Assembly: GCF_900112005.1 (NCBI RefSeq)
Contig: NZ_FOKK01000014.1
Span: 1-64,000, forward strand
Direction of reading: 5' to 3'
From: Algoriphagus aquimarinus
Lineage (GTDB): Bacteria; Bacteroidota; Bacteroidia; Cytophagales; Cyclobacteriaceae
Length of the DNA: 64,000 nt
Positions within the stretch are counted from its first letter, which is position 1. Every line of letters starts with the position of its first letter. This document shows positions 51,454-60,092 of the stretch, one piece after another. The position numbers and the translations under genes were made by a program. The notes under the pieces were generated by a model. That model searched no databases and was not told the origin of the DNA. It worked only from the letters and a program-made list of their open reading frames with translations.

Positions 51454-51774
51454 ATGAAAAAATTAAGTTTCAAAATATTATTCCCACTCATTGCATTTGC
51501 ATATTGCATCGCTTTTTTCGAAATAGAAATAGGCGGTCTACAGCAGACTTGGGGGGATGAATTTGATACTTATGTAACTAGTTATCACGACAGTAAAATC
51601 ACTACGCCAGACAATGTCAATATTGATGTTGATCTCACTTTCACCCCACTCCATTCGTTTTTTCATTTCATTGACCCCCAACTTCAAGTTGTAGGGATAG
51701 CCTTTCAAAATATTGATCCCCAATATTTAGTCTCTTCAAGGCTCTTTATTAGAAATTGCATCTGGCTTATTTAG
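51454..51774 (+). CDS. Small exported protein heading the efflux operon
   Basis: The 106-residue protein has an N-terminal hydrophobic helix (ILFPLIAFAYCIAFFEIEI) and a polar domain with His residues (SYHDSKI, LHSFFHFID). It lies 105 bp upstream of the CzcA-TolC gene and shares its promoter. I know no family; by position it may be a metal-related accessory of the pump. Confidence 0.6.
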   Translation: MKKLSFKILFPLIAFAYCIAFFEIEIGGLQQTWGDEFDTYVTSYHDSKITTPDNVNIDVDLTFTPLHSFFHFIDPQLQVVGIAFQNIDPQYLVSSRLFIRNCIWLI

Positions 51775-51879
51775 CCCAAAACACTCCCTTATTTCATTTT
51801 ATAGAATGTCGATCAGCCCAATGAGGTGTCTGAAATGCGTGCATTCCAGTGTTTATTCAATTTCTAAAAGTATAAATTC

Positions 51880-54800
51880 ATGATAAATAATATCATTACT
51901 TTTTCCGTAAGGAATAAGCTAATCATAGGACTGTTTACCTGTTTTATTATCGGGTGGGGTTTGTATTCATTAACCAAAATCCCAATAGATGCCGTCCCTG
52001 ATATAACCAACAATCAGGTACAAATTATTACTACATCAGAGAGCCTCGCAGCACAGGAAGTAGAGCAGTACATCACCTACCCGGTGGAGCTTGCTATGAA
52101 CAACCTTCCGGGAGTACAGGAGATCCGGTCAATCTCACGGTTTGGTTTGTCCATTGTCACCGTAGTATTTGATGAGGACTTGGGCACTTTTCTTCCACGA
52201 CAGTTGGTGAGCGAAAAACTCAAAGAAGCAGAACAGAATATTGGTTCAGAATATGGTACTCCCCAAATGGGTCCAATAACCAGCGGGTTAGGTGAAATTT
52301 ACCAGTACACCATAGAAGCATTACCTGGATATGAATCCTTATATGATGCAACTGAGCTGAGAACTATACAGGATTGGACAATCAAAAGACAGTTATCCGG
52401 CACAAAGGGAATTGTTGAAATCAATAGTTGGGGTGGTTACTTGAAGCAGTATGAAGTTGCTATCAACCCCAACAAGCTGAATTCTTTTGATTTAACATTG
52501 AGCGAAATATTTACAGCACTTCAAAAGAACAATCAAAACACAGGAGGCAGTTACATTGAGAAAGGTGCTAATCTGTATTTTATTCGAGGTAAAGGCTTAG
52601 TAGGCTCTATTGATGAAATCAAAAAAATTGTAGTCACAAAAAGAAACCAAGTTCCCATCACTATTGCCGACATAGGAGAAGTAGGAATTGGTCATGCTCC
52701 ACGTTTTGGTGCTGCCACTATGGACGGAAAAGGTGAAGCCGTAATTGGAATAGTAATGATGCTGAAAGATGCCAATACCATCAATGTAATTGCAGATGTA
52801 AAAGAACGAATAGCGGAAATTCAAAAGACACTACCCGAAGGAGTTGTCATCAAACCCTTTGTTGACAGAACCAAATTAATCGGTAAAACCACAAGTACTG
52901 TAAAGGAAAATTTACTTTTGGGAGGGCTTATTGTCATTTTTGCCTTGGTATTTCTGTTAGGTAATTTTAGATCAGGTTTTATAGTAGCCTCAGTGATTCC
53001 TTTGTCCATGCTCTTCGCTCTGGGTATGATGAATGTTTTTAACGTCTCCGCTAATTTGATGAGTTTGGGAGCACTTGATTTTGGAATCATTGTAGATGGG
53101 GCTGTAATCATTGTCGAATTTATGGCAGTTCAGTTAGTTCTGAATAATAAAGCTTTATCCAACCTCACTAAAACAGAAAGGCAAAGCAAAATCAATGACA
53201 TAGCTATTGAGTCCTCTAAAAAGATGATGAATTCTGCCATTTTTGGTCAGATTATAATTCTTATCGTTTTTCTGCCAATTCTTTCTCTACAAGGTGTAGA
53301 AGGCAAAATGTTTGTCCCAATGGCCTTGACATTCGGTTTCGCCATTCTCGGTGCTATGGTTTTGTGTCTCACCTATGTTCCAATGGTGTCTGCATGGCTA
53401 TTATACGGTAAGATAAAAAAGAAGAAAAGCTGGGGTGAGAAATTCATGACATGGGTAGAAAATCTGTATACCCCCGTCCTTATAAAAGCACTGCAACTAC
53501 GAATCTGGGTACTGTCAGTGGCCTTTTTACTACTGCTTGCCACCATCATTATTTTCTTAAACATGGGCGGTGAGTTCATTCCAAAACTGGATGAAGGTGA
53601 CTTTGCTTTGGAAACTCGCATGGCTCCTGGAACTTCCCTACAAGAAATGGAAAAGAACATGACCAAACTGGAAAGGATATTACTGGATAATTTCCCTGAA
53701 GTATTATCAGTGGTCACCAAAATTGGAGCTGCAGAAGTCCCAACCGACCCTATGCCTATTGAGGGCTCAGATATAATGGTAAAACTCAAAGAGAAAAGCG
53801 AATGGGTTTCAGCCTCTACTTCCGCTGAACTAGCTGCTAAAATGGATGAAGCCATTGCAACCCTTCCCGGAATCTCAGTTGAGTTTTCACAACCCATTGA
53901 AATGCGCTTTAATGAGCTTTTAACTGGTGTTAAATCAGACTTGGCTATTAAGATTTATGGGGAAAATCTAGAAAAATTACAAGAACTCGGTAATGATGCC
54001 GCTACTATTATTGAACCTATATCAGGGGCAGCAGATGTGAGAACAGAGCAAATTACAGGTTTGCCACAAATCAATATTGACTACAAACGAGATAAATTAG
54101 CACAGTATGACCTTACGATTGCAGACCTAAATCAGGCTGTAAACACAGCCTTCTCGGGTGGAATTGCAGGGCAGTTCTTTGAGGGTGAAAAACGTTTTGA
54201 TTTGGTGGTGCGCCTTCAAGAAACATTCAGACAGGATATTAACTCCATCAATGAATTATACATTCCTCTCCCAAATGGAGCTAAAATTCCTTTGGAAGAA
54301 GTAGCAAACATACAGGTTCTGGATGCTCCCGGTCTAATATCAAGAGATGATACGCATAGAAGAATTGTAATAGGTGTCAATGTTAGAAATCGGGATATTC
54401 AGTCTTTAGTTACTGAAATCAAATCAGAGTTGGGAATGAAACTTAAACTGCCATCAGGTTATTACATTACTTACGGTGGTCAATTTGAGAATCTTCAACG
54501 AGCCACCAAGCGGCTTTCCATTGTTATACCGATTGCTTTAGTCCTTATCTTTTTCATCCTCTACATCAGTTTAAAATCGGTCAAAGAAACGATCCTTATT
54601 TATACGGCAATTCCTTTTGCAGCGGTGGGGGGAGTCTTTGCATTGTGGCTAAGAGGAATGCCGTTTAGTATTTCAGCAGGTGTTGGATTTATTGCTCTTT
54701 TTGGGGTAGCTGTATTGAATGGCTTAATTTTAATCAGTAGCCTAAACGAGTTGAAAAAAGAAGGTGTAACCGATATTAAGGAGCGGCTCATTAAGGCTAC

Positions 54801-56259
54801 CACTTCACGTCTAAGACCAATATTCCTTACCGCTTCAACCGACATTCTTGGTTTCTTACCAATGGCACTTTCTTCATCAGCAGGAGCAGAGGTTCAGCGC
54901 CCATTGGCCACAGTGGTAATTGGTGGAATACTAACCGCTACATTATTGACTTTGATTGTTCTGCCTATACTCTATACACTGATGGAACGTCCTCCGAAAT
55001 TCAATAAAACTGCTTCTATAGCGGTAGTACTAGTATTAGTTGGATTTATTCCTAATTACAGCCAAGCTCAATCATTCAACCAGGCAATACCTATATCTCT
55101 TGCAGCTGCTATTGATACAGCCTTAACCAATAATCCCGGACTTCAGGCAGACCAGTACAGAATAGAGTCCGAGCAAAAGCTAAAAGGTACTTCCTTTGAT
55201 TTACCTAAAACCAATGCAGATTTTCAATATGGTCGAACAAATAGCTTTTATGCAGATAATGGATTCACGCTAGGCCAAAGCTTTTCATTTCCTACTTATT
55301 ATGTTCAAAGATCCCGACTAATAGACGAGAATATTTACAGTCAGGAAATCAAAAAACAAGTAACTAAAAATGCTTTGATCAATGAAGTGAAATCCGTTTA
55401 CTACTTCATAAGATATTTACAGGAAATAAATAAAATACTGATTCGTCAGGATTCTATTTATAAAGAACTGGTCAAAGCAACAAGCCTACGCTTTCGGACA
55501 GGTGAATCCAATTTGCTCGAAAAAACTACTGCAACATCTAAATCGCTGGAAATTGAGAATCAATTAAAGCAGAATGAAGCGGATATTCAAGCATGGCTAA
55601 AACGCTTGCAAATATTGCTTAACTCCGCTGATCGCATTACGATAGATGACAGAGAGGCTTTTGTTTATCAGCAATCATTTGCACTGGATAACGGTGATAT
55701 TTCGAGCAATCCATCCTTACGGCAAAGCAAACAAGCTGTCGAGATAGAAAACCAGAAAGTAAAAGTCGCTAAGACTCAATCATTGCCGGATTTCAATATT
55801 GGCTATGTCAATCAATCCCTACAAGGATTCTACGACATAAATGGAGCTAATGAGTTCGTTGGCAGAACTACACGCTTTCAAAGTTTCCAGGCTGGGATTT
55901 CAATTCCTATTTGGTTCAAACCACATACCTCCCAAATACAAGCAACAAAATTAAATGTAAAGGCAGCTGAAGCAGATTATTTACAAATGCAACAGCGAAT
56001 CCAATCGGATTTCATAGCGAATTATCAAGCCTATCAAAAACTGCTTCAATCGCATCATTACTATACGACTAATGCTCTTCCTCAAGCTGAGTTAATACTA
56101 AGTCAATCCAATTTGGGATTCAGACAAGGTGAGCTGAGCTATCTGGAGTACATCAATGGAGTAAATCAGGCATTGGATTATCAATTCAAATACCTCGATA
56201 ACCTGAACCAACTCAATCAGGCTATTATTTCAATTGAATATTTATTAGGCAATAATTAA
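51880..56259 (+). CDS. CusA/CzcA heavy-metal RND pump fused to a TolC-like domain
   Basis: The 1459-residue protein joins two modules. Residues 1-1040 are an HME-type RND pump: TKIPIDAVPDITNNQVQI at the start, DFGIIVDGAVIIVEF (about 400-414) with the proton-relay acids in TM4, FIPKLDEGDFALETR, and LNGLILISSLNELKK. Residues from about 1046 form a hydrophobic, signal-like segment followed by a TolC-type outer-membrane factor (about 1065-1459, SLAAAIDTALTNNPGLQADQY). Such CzcA-CzcC fusions are known in Bacteroidota. How the C-terminal channel reaches the outer membrane, uncut or after cleavage, is not settled. Metal identity is unknown. Confidence 0.95.
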   Translation: MINNIITFSVRNKLIIGLFTCFIIGWGLYSLTKIPIDAVPDITNNQVQIITTSESLAAQEVEQYITYPVELAMNNLPGVQEIRSISRFGLSIVTVVFDEDLGTFLPRQLVSEKLKEAEQNIGSEYGTPQMGPITSGLGEIYQYTIEALPGYESLYDATELRTIQDWTIKRQLSGTKGIVEINSWGGYLKQYEVAINPNKLNSFDLTLSEIFTALQKNNQNTGGSYIEKGANLYFIRGKGLVGSIDEIKKIVVTKRNQVPITIADIGEVGIGHAPRFGAATMDGKGEAVIGIVMMLKDANTINVIADVKERIAEIQKTLPEGVVIKPFVDRTKLIGKTTSTVKENLLLGGLIVIFALVFLLGNFRSGFIVASVIPLSMLFALGMMNVFNVSANLMSLGALDFGIIVDGAVIIVEFMAVQLVLNNKALSNLTKTERQSKINDIAIESSKKMMNSAIFGQIIILIVFLPILSLQGVEGKMFVPMALTFGFAILGAMVLCLTYVPMVSAWLLYGKIKKKKSWGEKFMTWVENLYTPVLIKALQLRIWVLSVAFLLLLATIIIFLNMGGEFIPKLDEGDFALETRMAPGTSLQEMEKNMTKLERILLDNFPEVLSVVTKIGAAEVPTDPMPIEGSDIMVKLKEKSEWVSASTSAELAAKMDEAIATLPGISVEFSQPIEMRFNELLTGVKSDLAIKIYGENLEKLQELGNDAATIIEPISGAADVRTEQITGLPQINIDYKRDKLAQYDLTIADLNQAVNTAFSGGIAGQFFEGEKRFDLVVRLQETFRQDINSINELYIPLPNGAKIPLEEVANIQVLDAPGLISRDDTHRRIVIGVNVRNRDIQSLVTEIKSELGMKLKLPSGYYITYGGQFENLQRATKRLSIVIPIALVLIFFILYISLKSVKETILIYTAIPFAAVGGVFALWLRGMPFSISAGVGFIALFGVAVLNGLILISSLNELKKEGVTDIKERLIKATTSRLRPIFLTASTDILGFLPMALSSSAGAEVQRPLATVVIGGILTATLLTLIVLPILYTLMERPPKFNKTASIAVVLVLVGFIPNYSQAQSFNQAIPISLAAAIDTALTNNPGLQADQYRIESEQKLKGTSFDLPKTNADFQYGRTNSFYADNGFTLGQSFSFPTYYVQRSRLIDENIYSQEIKKQVTKNALINEVKSVYYFIRYLQEINKILIRQDSIYKELVKATSLRFRTGESNLLEKTTATSKSLEIENQLKQNEADIQAWLKRLQILLNSADRITIDDREAFVYQQSFALDNGDISSNPSLRQSKQAVEIENQKVKVAKTQSLPDFNIGYVNQSLQGFYDINGANEFVGRTTRFQSFQAGISIPIWFKPHTSQIQATKLNVKAAEADYLQMQQRIQSDFIANYQAYQKLLQSHHYYTTNALPQAELILSQSNLGFRQGELSYLEYINGVNQALDYQFKYLDNLNQLNQAIISIEYLLGNN

Positions 56260-56274
56260 TTTCTATAGAAGATC

Positions 56275-57465
56275 ATGAAAAACAGCATATATATATCCAT
56301 AATCACACTATTCACTGTTCTTGCCTCTTGCAAAAACAGCGATAAAGCTGCACAGGATAATCTTGCCAATATTGATGCTAAACAGGCAAGCATTGACCAG
56401 GTTGAACTTTCTCAGCTGCAAATTCAAAACGCTGAAATCCTAATTGGCTACCTGAAACAAGATACATTATCAGAAATTATCAAAGCTAATGGTTTGATTG
56501 AACTTCCTCCAAATGACAGAGTATCTATCAATGCACTCTATGAAAGTTTCATTGAAAAAGTATATGTGATGGAAGGAGCATCGGTTAAAAAAGGAGATAT
56601 TTTGGTTTCTTTGAAACACCCAAATTTCATCCAACTACAACAGGAATATCAGCAATCCGAAAGCCAGTATCGATTCTTACAGAAGGAACTGCAACGCCAA
56701 CAAATTCTAAGTGATTCAAATTTTGCTGCAACAAAAACATTCCAGCAGATTCAAGCTGATTTTGAAAGTATAAAGTCGCAAAGAAATGCATTAGCTGAAA
56801 AATTGAGTTTGATAGGAATTAATTCTAAAGAGGTATCTGAAGGAAAAATTCACTCTATTATTTATCTGACTTCTCCTATAACTGGGACAGTCACCAAAGT
56901 AACAGGTTTCAAGGGGCAGTCAATATTGCCCCAGCAGCCACTTTTGGAAGTCATTAACAATGAACACGCTTATTTGGAATTGAATGTTTTTGAAAAGCAT
57001 ATCAACAGCATTCAATCTGGTCAAAAAGTGGATTTTAAAGTATCCTCTTTCGAGAACAGCCCCTCATTTTCAGCGTCTATTTTTTCTGTAGGTAATTCGT
57101 TGGATTTAACCTCTCGGACAATAAAAATTCTTGCAAAATTTCAATACAATACCCTATTAATACAGGGTCTATATGTGGAAGCAGATATTTATGCTCACCC
57201 TACAGTAGTTTCAGTATTGCCAGAAGCAGCTATTATTTTTGATCAAAATGAATCCTACGTTTTTGTTCAGGATGAAACAACTGAAAAAAGTACTGATACA
57301 ACCGAAGCATCTTTCACAAAAACAAGCGTAAAGATTGGAAGAAGCAATAGCGGATTAGTACAAATATTGGATGGGAGCAAAATAATTTCAACCTCCAAAA
57401 TCGTAGTACAAGGCGCTAATTATTTGAAATCAGAATTGGGGAAAGGTGAGGGAGATGATGATTAA
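56275..57465 (+). CDS. RND periplasmic adaptor lipoprotein (CusB/CzcB family)
   Basis: The 396-residue protein has a lipobox (VLASC, Cys19), a barrel-sandwich hybrid (VYVMEGASVKKGDILVSLKHPNF), a long coiled hairpin (LQQEYQQSESQYRFLQKELQRQQILSDSNFAATKTFQQI) and a beta-barrel plus membrane-proximal domain. It links the pump and outer-membrane channel. It follows the pump gene by 15 bp and overlaps the YkvA gene start by 8 bp. Confidence 0.94.
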   Translation: MKNSIYISIITLFTVLASCKNSDKAAQDNLANIDAKQASIDQVELSQLQIQNAEILIGYLKQDTLSEIIKANGLIELPPNDRVSINALYESFIEKVYVMEGASVKKGDILVSLKHPNFIQLQQEYQQSESQYRFLQKELQRQQILSDSNFAATKTFQQIQADFESIKSQRNALAEKLSLIGINSKEVSEGKIHSIIYLTSPITGTVTKVTGFKGQSILPQQPLLEVINNEHAYLELNVFEKHINSIQSGQKVDFKVSSFENSPSFSASIFSVGNSLDLTSRTIKILAKFQYNTLLIQGLYVEADIYAHPTVVSVLPEAAIIFDQNESYVFVQDETTEKSTDTTEASFTKTSVKIGRSNSGLVQILDGSKIISTSKIVVQGANYLKSELGKGEGDDD

Positions 57466-57856
57466 AAACATATTAGACTGTTTTAAAACCTGGGCAGCAA
57501 ATCTGAAACAACAACTTATCATTTTGCACCTTGCTTATAGTGACAAAGGAACGCCTTGGTATGCCAAAGCTCTTATTGTATTCATTATTGCTTATGCGCT
57601 TAGCCCAATCGACCTGATTCCGGATTTTATTCCTGTTATAGGTTATCTGGATGATTTGATTCTACTGCCCATAGGTATTTATTTCGCCTTAAAATTGATT
57701 CCAAAAGAAGTAATCGAAAATGCAAAGGTAAAAGGGCAAGAGTACAAATGGAATAAAAAAAGAAGCTTAGTGGGAGGCATACTTGTGGCCTTAATATGGC
57801 TTGGTTTCACGCTTTTTCTTTTCTTAAAATTATCCAGCAAGCCCCATATAAAATGA
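57458..57856 (+). CDS. YkvA/DUF1232 membrane protein
   Basis: The 132-residue protein has the family core YAKALIVFIIAYALSPIDLIPDFIPVIGYLDDLILLPIGIYFALKLIP (two helices around the SPIDLIPDFIP turn), then a third helix near the C-terminus. The start at 57458 (MIKNILD) overlaps the adaptor end. The family's role is unknown; here it is translationally coupled to both neighbours, so it is probably needed with them. Confidence 0.88.
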   Translation: MIKNILDCFKTWAANLKQQLIILHLAYSDKGTPWYAKALIVFIIAYALSPIDLIPDFIPVIGYLDDLILLPIGIYFALKLIPKEVIENAKVKGQEYKWNKKRSLVGGILVALIWLGFTLFLFLKLSSKPHIK

Positions 57857-59067
57857 AGGAAAAATTAATTATATCAGGGGTATTATATTTAATCGTATTT
57901 GGAACCTTTGCCCAACAAAAGGATACTGTATTGCTTCCAAGTCCTTTTGACGAAGGCTATTTCTTCGTGGGACCCGACGATTTGCTTAAATTTAAGGGAT
58001 ATGCCCAAATGGATTTTTATACACCTTTAAGTGAAAGCCCTGGCCATTCAGAATTCCTTATTAGAAGGGCACGGCTTGCTGCCACTGGATATTTGCAGCA
58101 AAACTTCCGATATATGTTGTACACACGCTTCGATGGAGGAAAAGTCCAATTAAACGAAGCTTTTTTAGAATCGAGGCATTTAGCTTTTGCACACCTGCGG
58201 GTCGGGCAGTTTAAAGTTCCTTTCAGTCTTTCCAATCTTACCTCCAGCTCACAAATAAACTTTGTAGAGAGACCCTTGGTAGTTGACAACTTATCCCCCG
58301 CATATGATATAGGGGCAATGCTTTTTGGGCAAGCTTTCAAAGAGCGAATTGATTATGCGATGGGTATCTTTAATGGCGAAGGGCGGAATATGAATGAAGT
58401 TAACAGCCATAAAGATTTTATTGGCAGGTTGGTAGTGGCACCTTTCAAAACTAACTTTAACAGCCTTTTCCAGCAACTCTATTTTGGCATATCAGGCTCT
58501 TATGGGCTGAAGGACCAACCTTACTCCACAAATAATTTTGAAACGGGTTCAGGCATAGTCTTTTTCTCCAGGTCCGACACTACATCAATTTTAAACAAGA
58601 GAGAACGAGTGGGTTTCGATATGGAATGGATTATCGGAAGTGCTTCGTTCCGTGCTGAGTACATTCAAAGAACGGATAATATTAGTAAGGACACTAAGAA
58701 GGCCATACTAACGGACAAAGGGTATTATATTGATTTCACTTATCTTTTAAGTGGAGAAAAACAGCAAAGAAACAGTCCGGTGAAACCAAACAGAGAATTG
58801 GATCCCAAAAAGGGATATTGGGGCGCTTTTGAGCTTGCATTTCGTTATGAAGTGCTGGAATTATCAGATCAGAATTTATTGGCTCAACCAAATGAAGGTG
58901 CCAATCGAACGAGGCCCCTTTCGGGTGGAATAAACTGGTATCCGAATGATGATGTAAGAATAGTTCTCAACTATGAAAGGCTCAAATTTTCGTCCTTAAT
59001 TAATGTAGAAAATAACAACTACAAGCAATCCAACTTTCTAAAATTCAGGTTTCAATATCAATTCTAA
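57853..59067 (+). CDS. OprO/OprP-type (phosphate-selective) porin
   Basis: The 404-residue protein has a signal peptide (ends TFAQQ), then FKGYAQMDFYTPL, FLIRRARLAATGYLQQNFRYMLYTRFDGGKVQLNEAFLESRHLAFAHLRVGQFKVPFSL, which is the OprO/P pattern, and a C-terminal aromatic (FRFQYQF). Its ATG overlaps the YkvA stop (ATGA at 57853). The usual substrate is phosphate or other oxyanions. Its link to a metal pump and a PAP2 phosphatase suggests handling of phosphate or metal-phosphate. Confidence 0.93.
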   Translation: MKEKLIISGVLYLIVFGTFAQQKDTVLLPSPFDEGYFFVGPDDLLKFKGYAQMDFYTPLSESPGHSEFLIRRARLAATGYLQQNFRYMLYTRFDGGKVQLNEAFLESRHLAFAHLRVGQFKVPFSLSNLTSSSQINFVERPLVVDNLSPAYDIGAMLFGQAFKERIDYAMGIFNGEGRNMNEVNSHKDFIGRLVVAPFKTNFNSLFQQLYFGISGSYGLKDQPYSTNNFETGSGIVFFSRSDTTSILNKRERVGFDMEWIIGSASFRAEYIQRTDNISKDTKKAILTDKGYYIDFTYLLSGEKQQRNSPVKPNRELDPKKGYWGAFELAFRYEVLELSDQNLLAQPNEGANRTRPLSGGINWYPNDDVRIVLNYERLKFSSLINVENNNYKQSNFLKFRFQYQF

Positions 59068-59080
59068 TTACAATTCACCT

Positions 59081-59731
59081 ATGGATGTATTGAAGTACTT
59101 CAAACATTTCAGCAAAAGAAGAATACATTATTTCATCGTGGCATTTGCTGGATTATTTATTTTACTGACTGCCATCGTTTATTTTCTTCCCACCACAATT
59201 ATCGACTATGAATTCTCTGAGGAGGTTCAGGAACATAAAAGTCCACTGCTTCACCATGCCATGTTGGCTATAAGTTGGTTTGGTTATACGTGGGTATCTG
59301 TGGCGTTGGTGATCGGAACTGCCCTGGTGTTCATACTTTTCAAGCATTACAAAGAGGCCCTTTTTGTGGTACTCACCTCTATTATATGGGTCATCACATT
59401 TGGGATAAAAGTTCTTATAAACAGGCCAAGGCCTTCAGAAGACTTTGTTGATGTTATGGTTAATGCAGAACATCAAAGTTTTCCAAGTGGACACACATCC
59501 TTTTATGTCGTTTTTTTTGGTTTTATAATATTTTTAATGCTTTTCAGAAATGAGATTCCTAAGTTAATACGGTATACAATAATTATTTTTTCCTTGTTTT
59601 TAATTCTTACCGTTCCTTTTTCAAGGGTTTATTTAGGTGCGCACTGGTTTACCGATGTTGCTGCAGGTTTCGTACTGGGGTTGTTGATACTTTATACCCT
59701 CTTAAGACTTTTTTACCAGAGCTTTCTCTAA
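59081..59731 (+). CDS. PAP2-family membrane phosphatase
   Basis: The 216-residue protein has about six membrane helices and the three-part PAP2 active site: KVLINRPRP (about 109-117), FPSGHTSFY (about 132-140) and SRVYLGAHWFTDVAAGF. It would dephosphorylate lipid phosphates such as undecaprenyl diphosphate or phosphatidic acid at the outer face of the inner membrane. It is 13 bp after the porin gene and likely the last gene of the operon. Confidence 0.94.
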   Translation: MDVLKYFKHFSKRRIHYFIVAFAGLFILLTAIVYFLPTTIIDYEFSEEVQEHKSPLLHHAMLAISWFGYTWVSVALVIGTALVFILFKHYKEALFVVLTSIIWVITFGIKVLINRPRPSEDFVDVMVNAEHQSFPSGHTSFYVVFFGFIIFLMLFRNEIPKLIRYTIIIFSLFLILTVPFSRVYLGAHWFTDVAAGFVLGLLILYTLLRLFYQSFL

Positions 59732-59736
59732 TCTTA

Positions 59737-59877
59737 TTGAATGAATTATTCCATCTGCCCTTAATGGTATTCGCATTGTTTTCCTGTGATAAGGAGGATG
59801 AAAATCCACTAATTTATCTGGAGGGTACTTATAAAAGTGAAATTAATTATTCCGAAAATTCATCCGTATTTATCTAA
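59737..59877 (+). pseudogene. Lipoprotein fragment, copy 3
   Basis: From TTG 59737 the frame reads NELFHLPLMVFALFSCDKEDENPLIYLEGTYKSEI and stops after 46 codons. The lipobox LFSC is intact. It matches the relics at 42482 (FLLPLMVLTLYSVD) and 50826 (ATILFSCDKKDNKP). It appears to be the 5' end of a lost lipoprotein gene. Confidence 0.6.
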
Positions 59878-59928
59878 TTCCGAAAGTTACATTAACATAT
59901 TGTCAGATATTTATTCTATTTGAATAAG

Positions 59929-59959
59929 AAATGGAAGGAGTCTTTGCTCCTTCCATTTT
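59929..59959 (+). terminator. Terminator between convergent genes
   Basis: AAATGGAAGGAG and CTCCTTCCATTT pair perfectly around six bases and are followed by TATC. It is placed between the + strand efflux operon and the - strand receptor gene. Confidence 0.7.
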
Positions 59960-60092
59960 ATCAGTAATTCTTGCAGAAGAATCCTGTAAGCAAATAATGT
60001 GCATTCAATGCAGCAAATAAATTCATACTAGAAATTTACTGCTATCAACCAGTTTAAGATTTAACTGGACAGGTTAAGGAATATATTTTCTG

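Noticed and set aside
53373-53897. 174-codon reverse ORF inside the CzcA gene
   Set aside because: It is Ser-rich, antisense to a strongly conserved pump domain, and has no known family.
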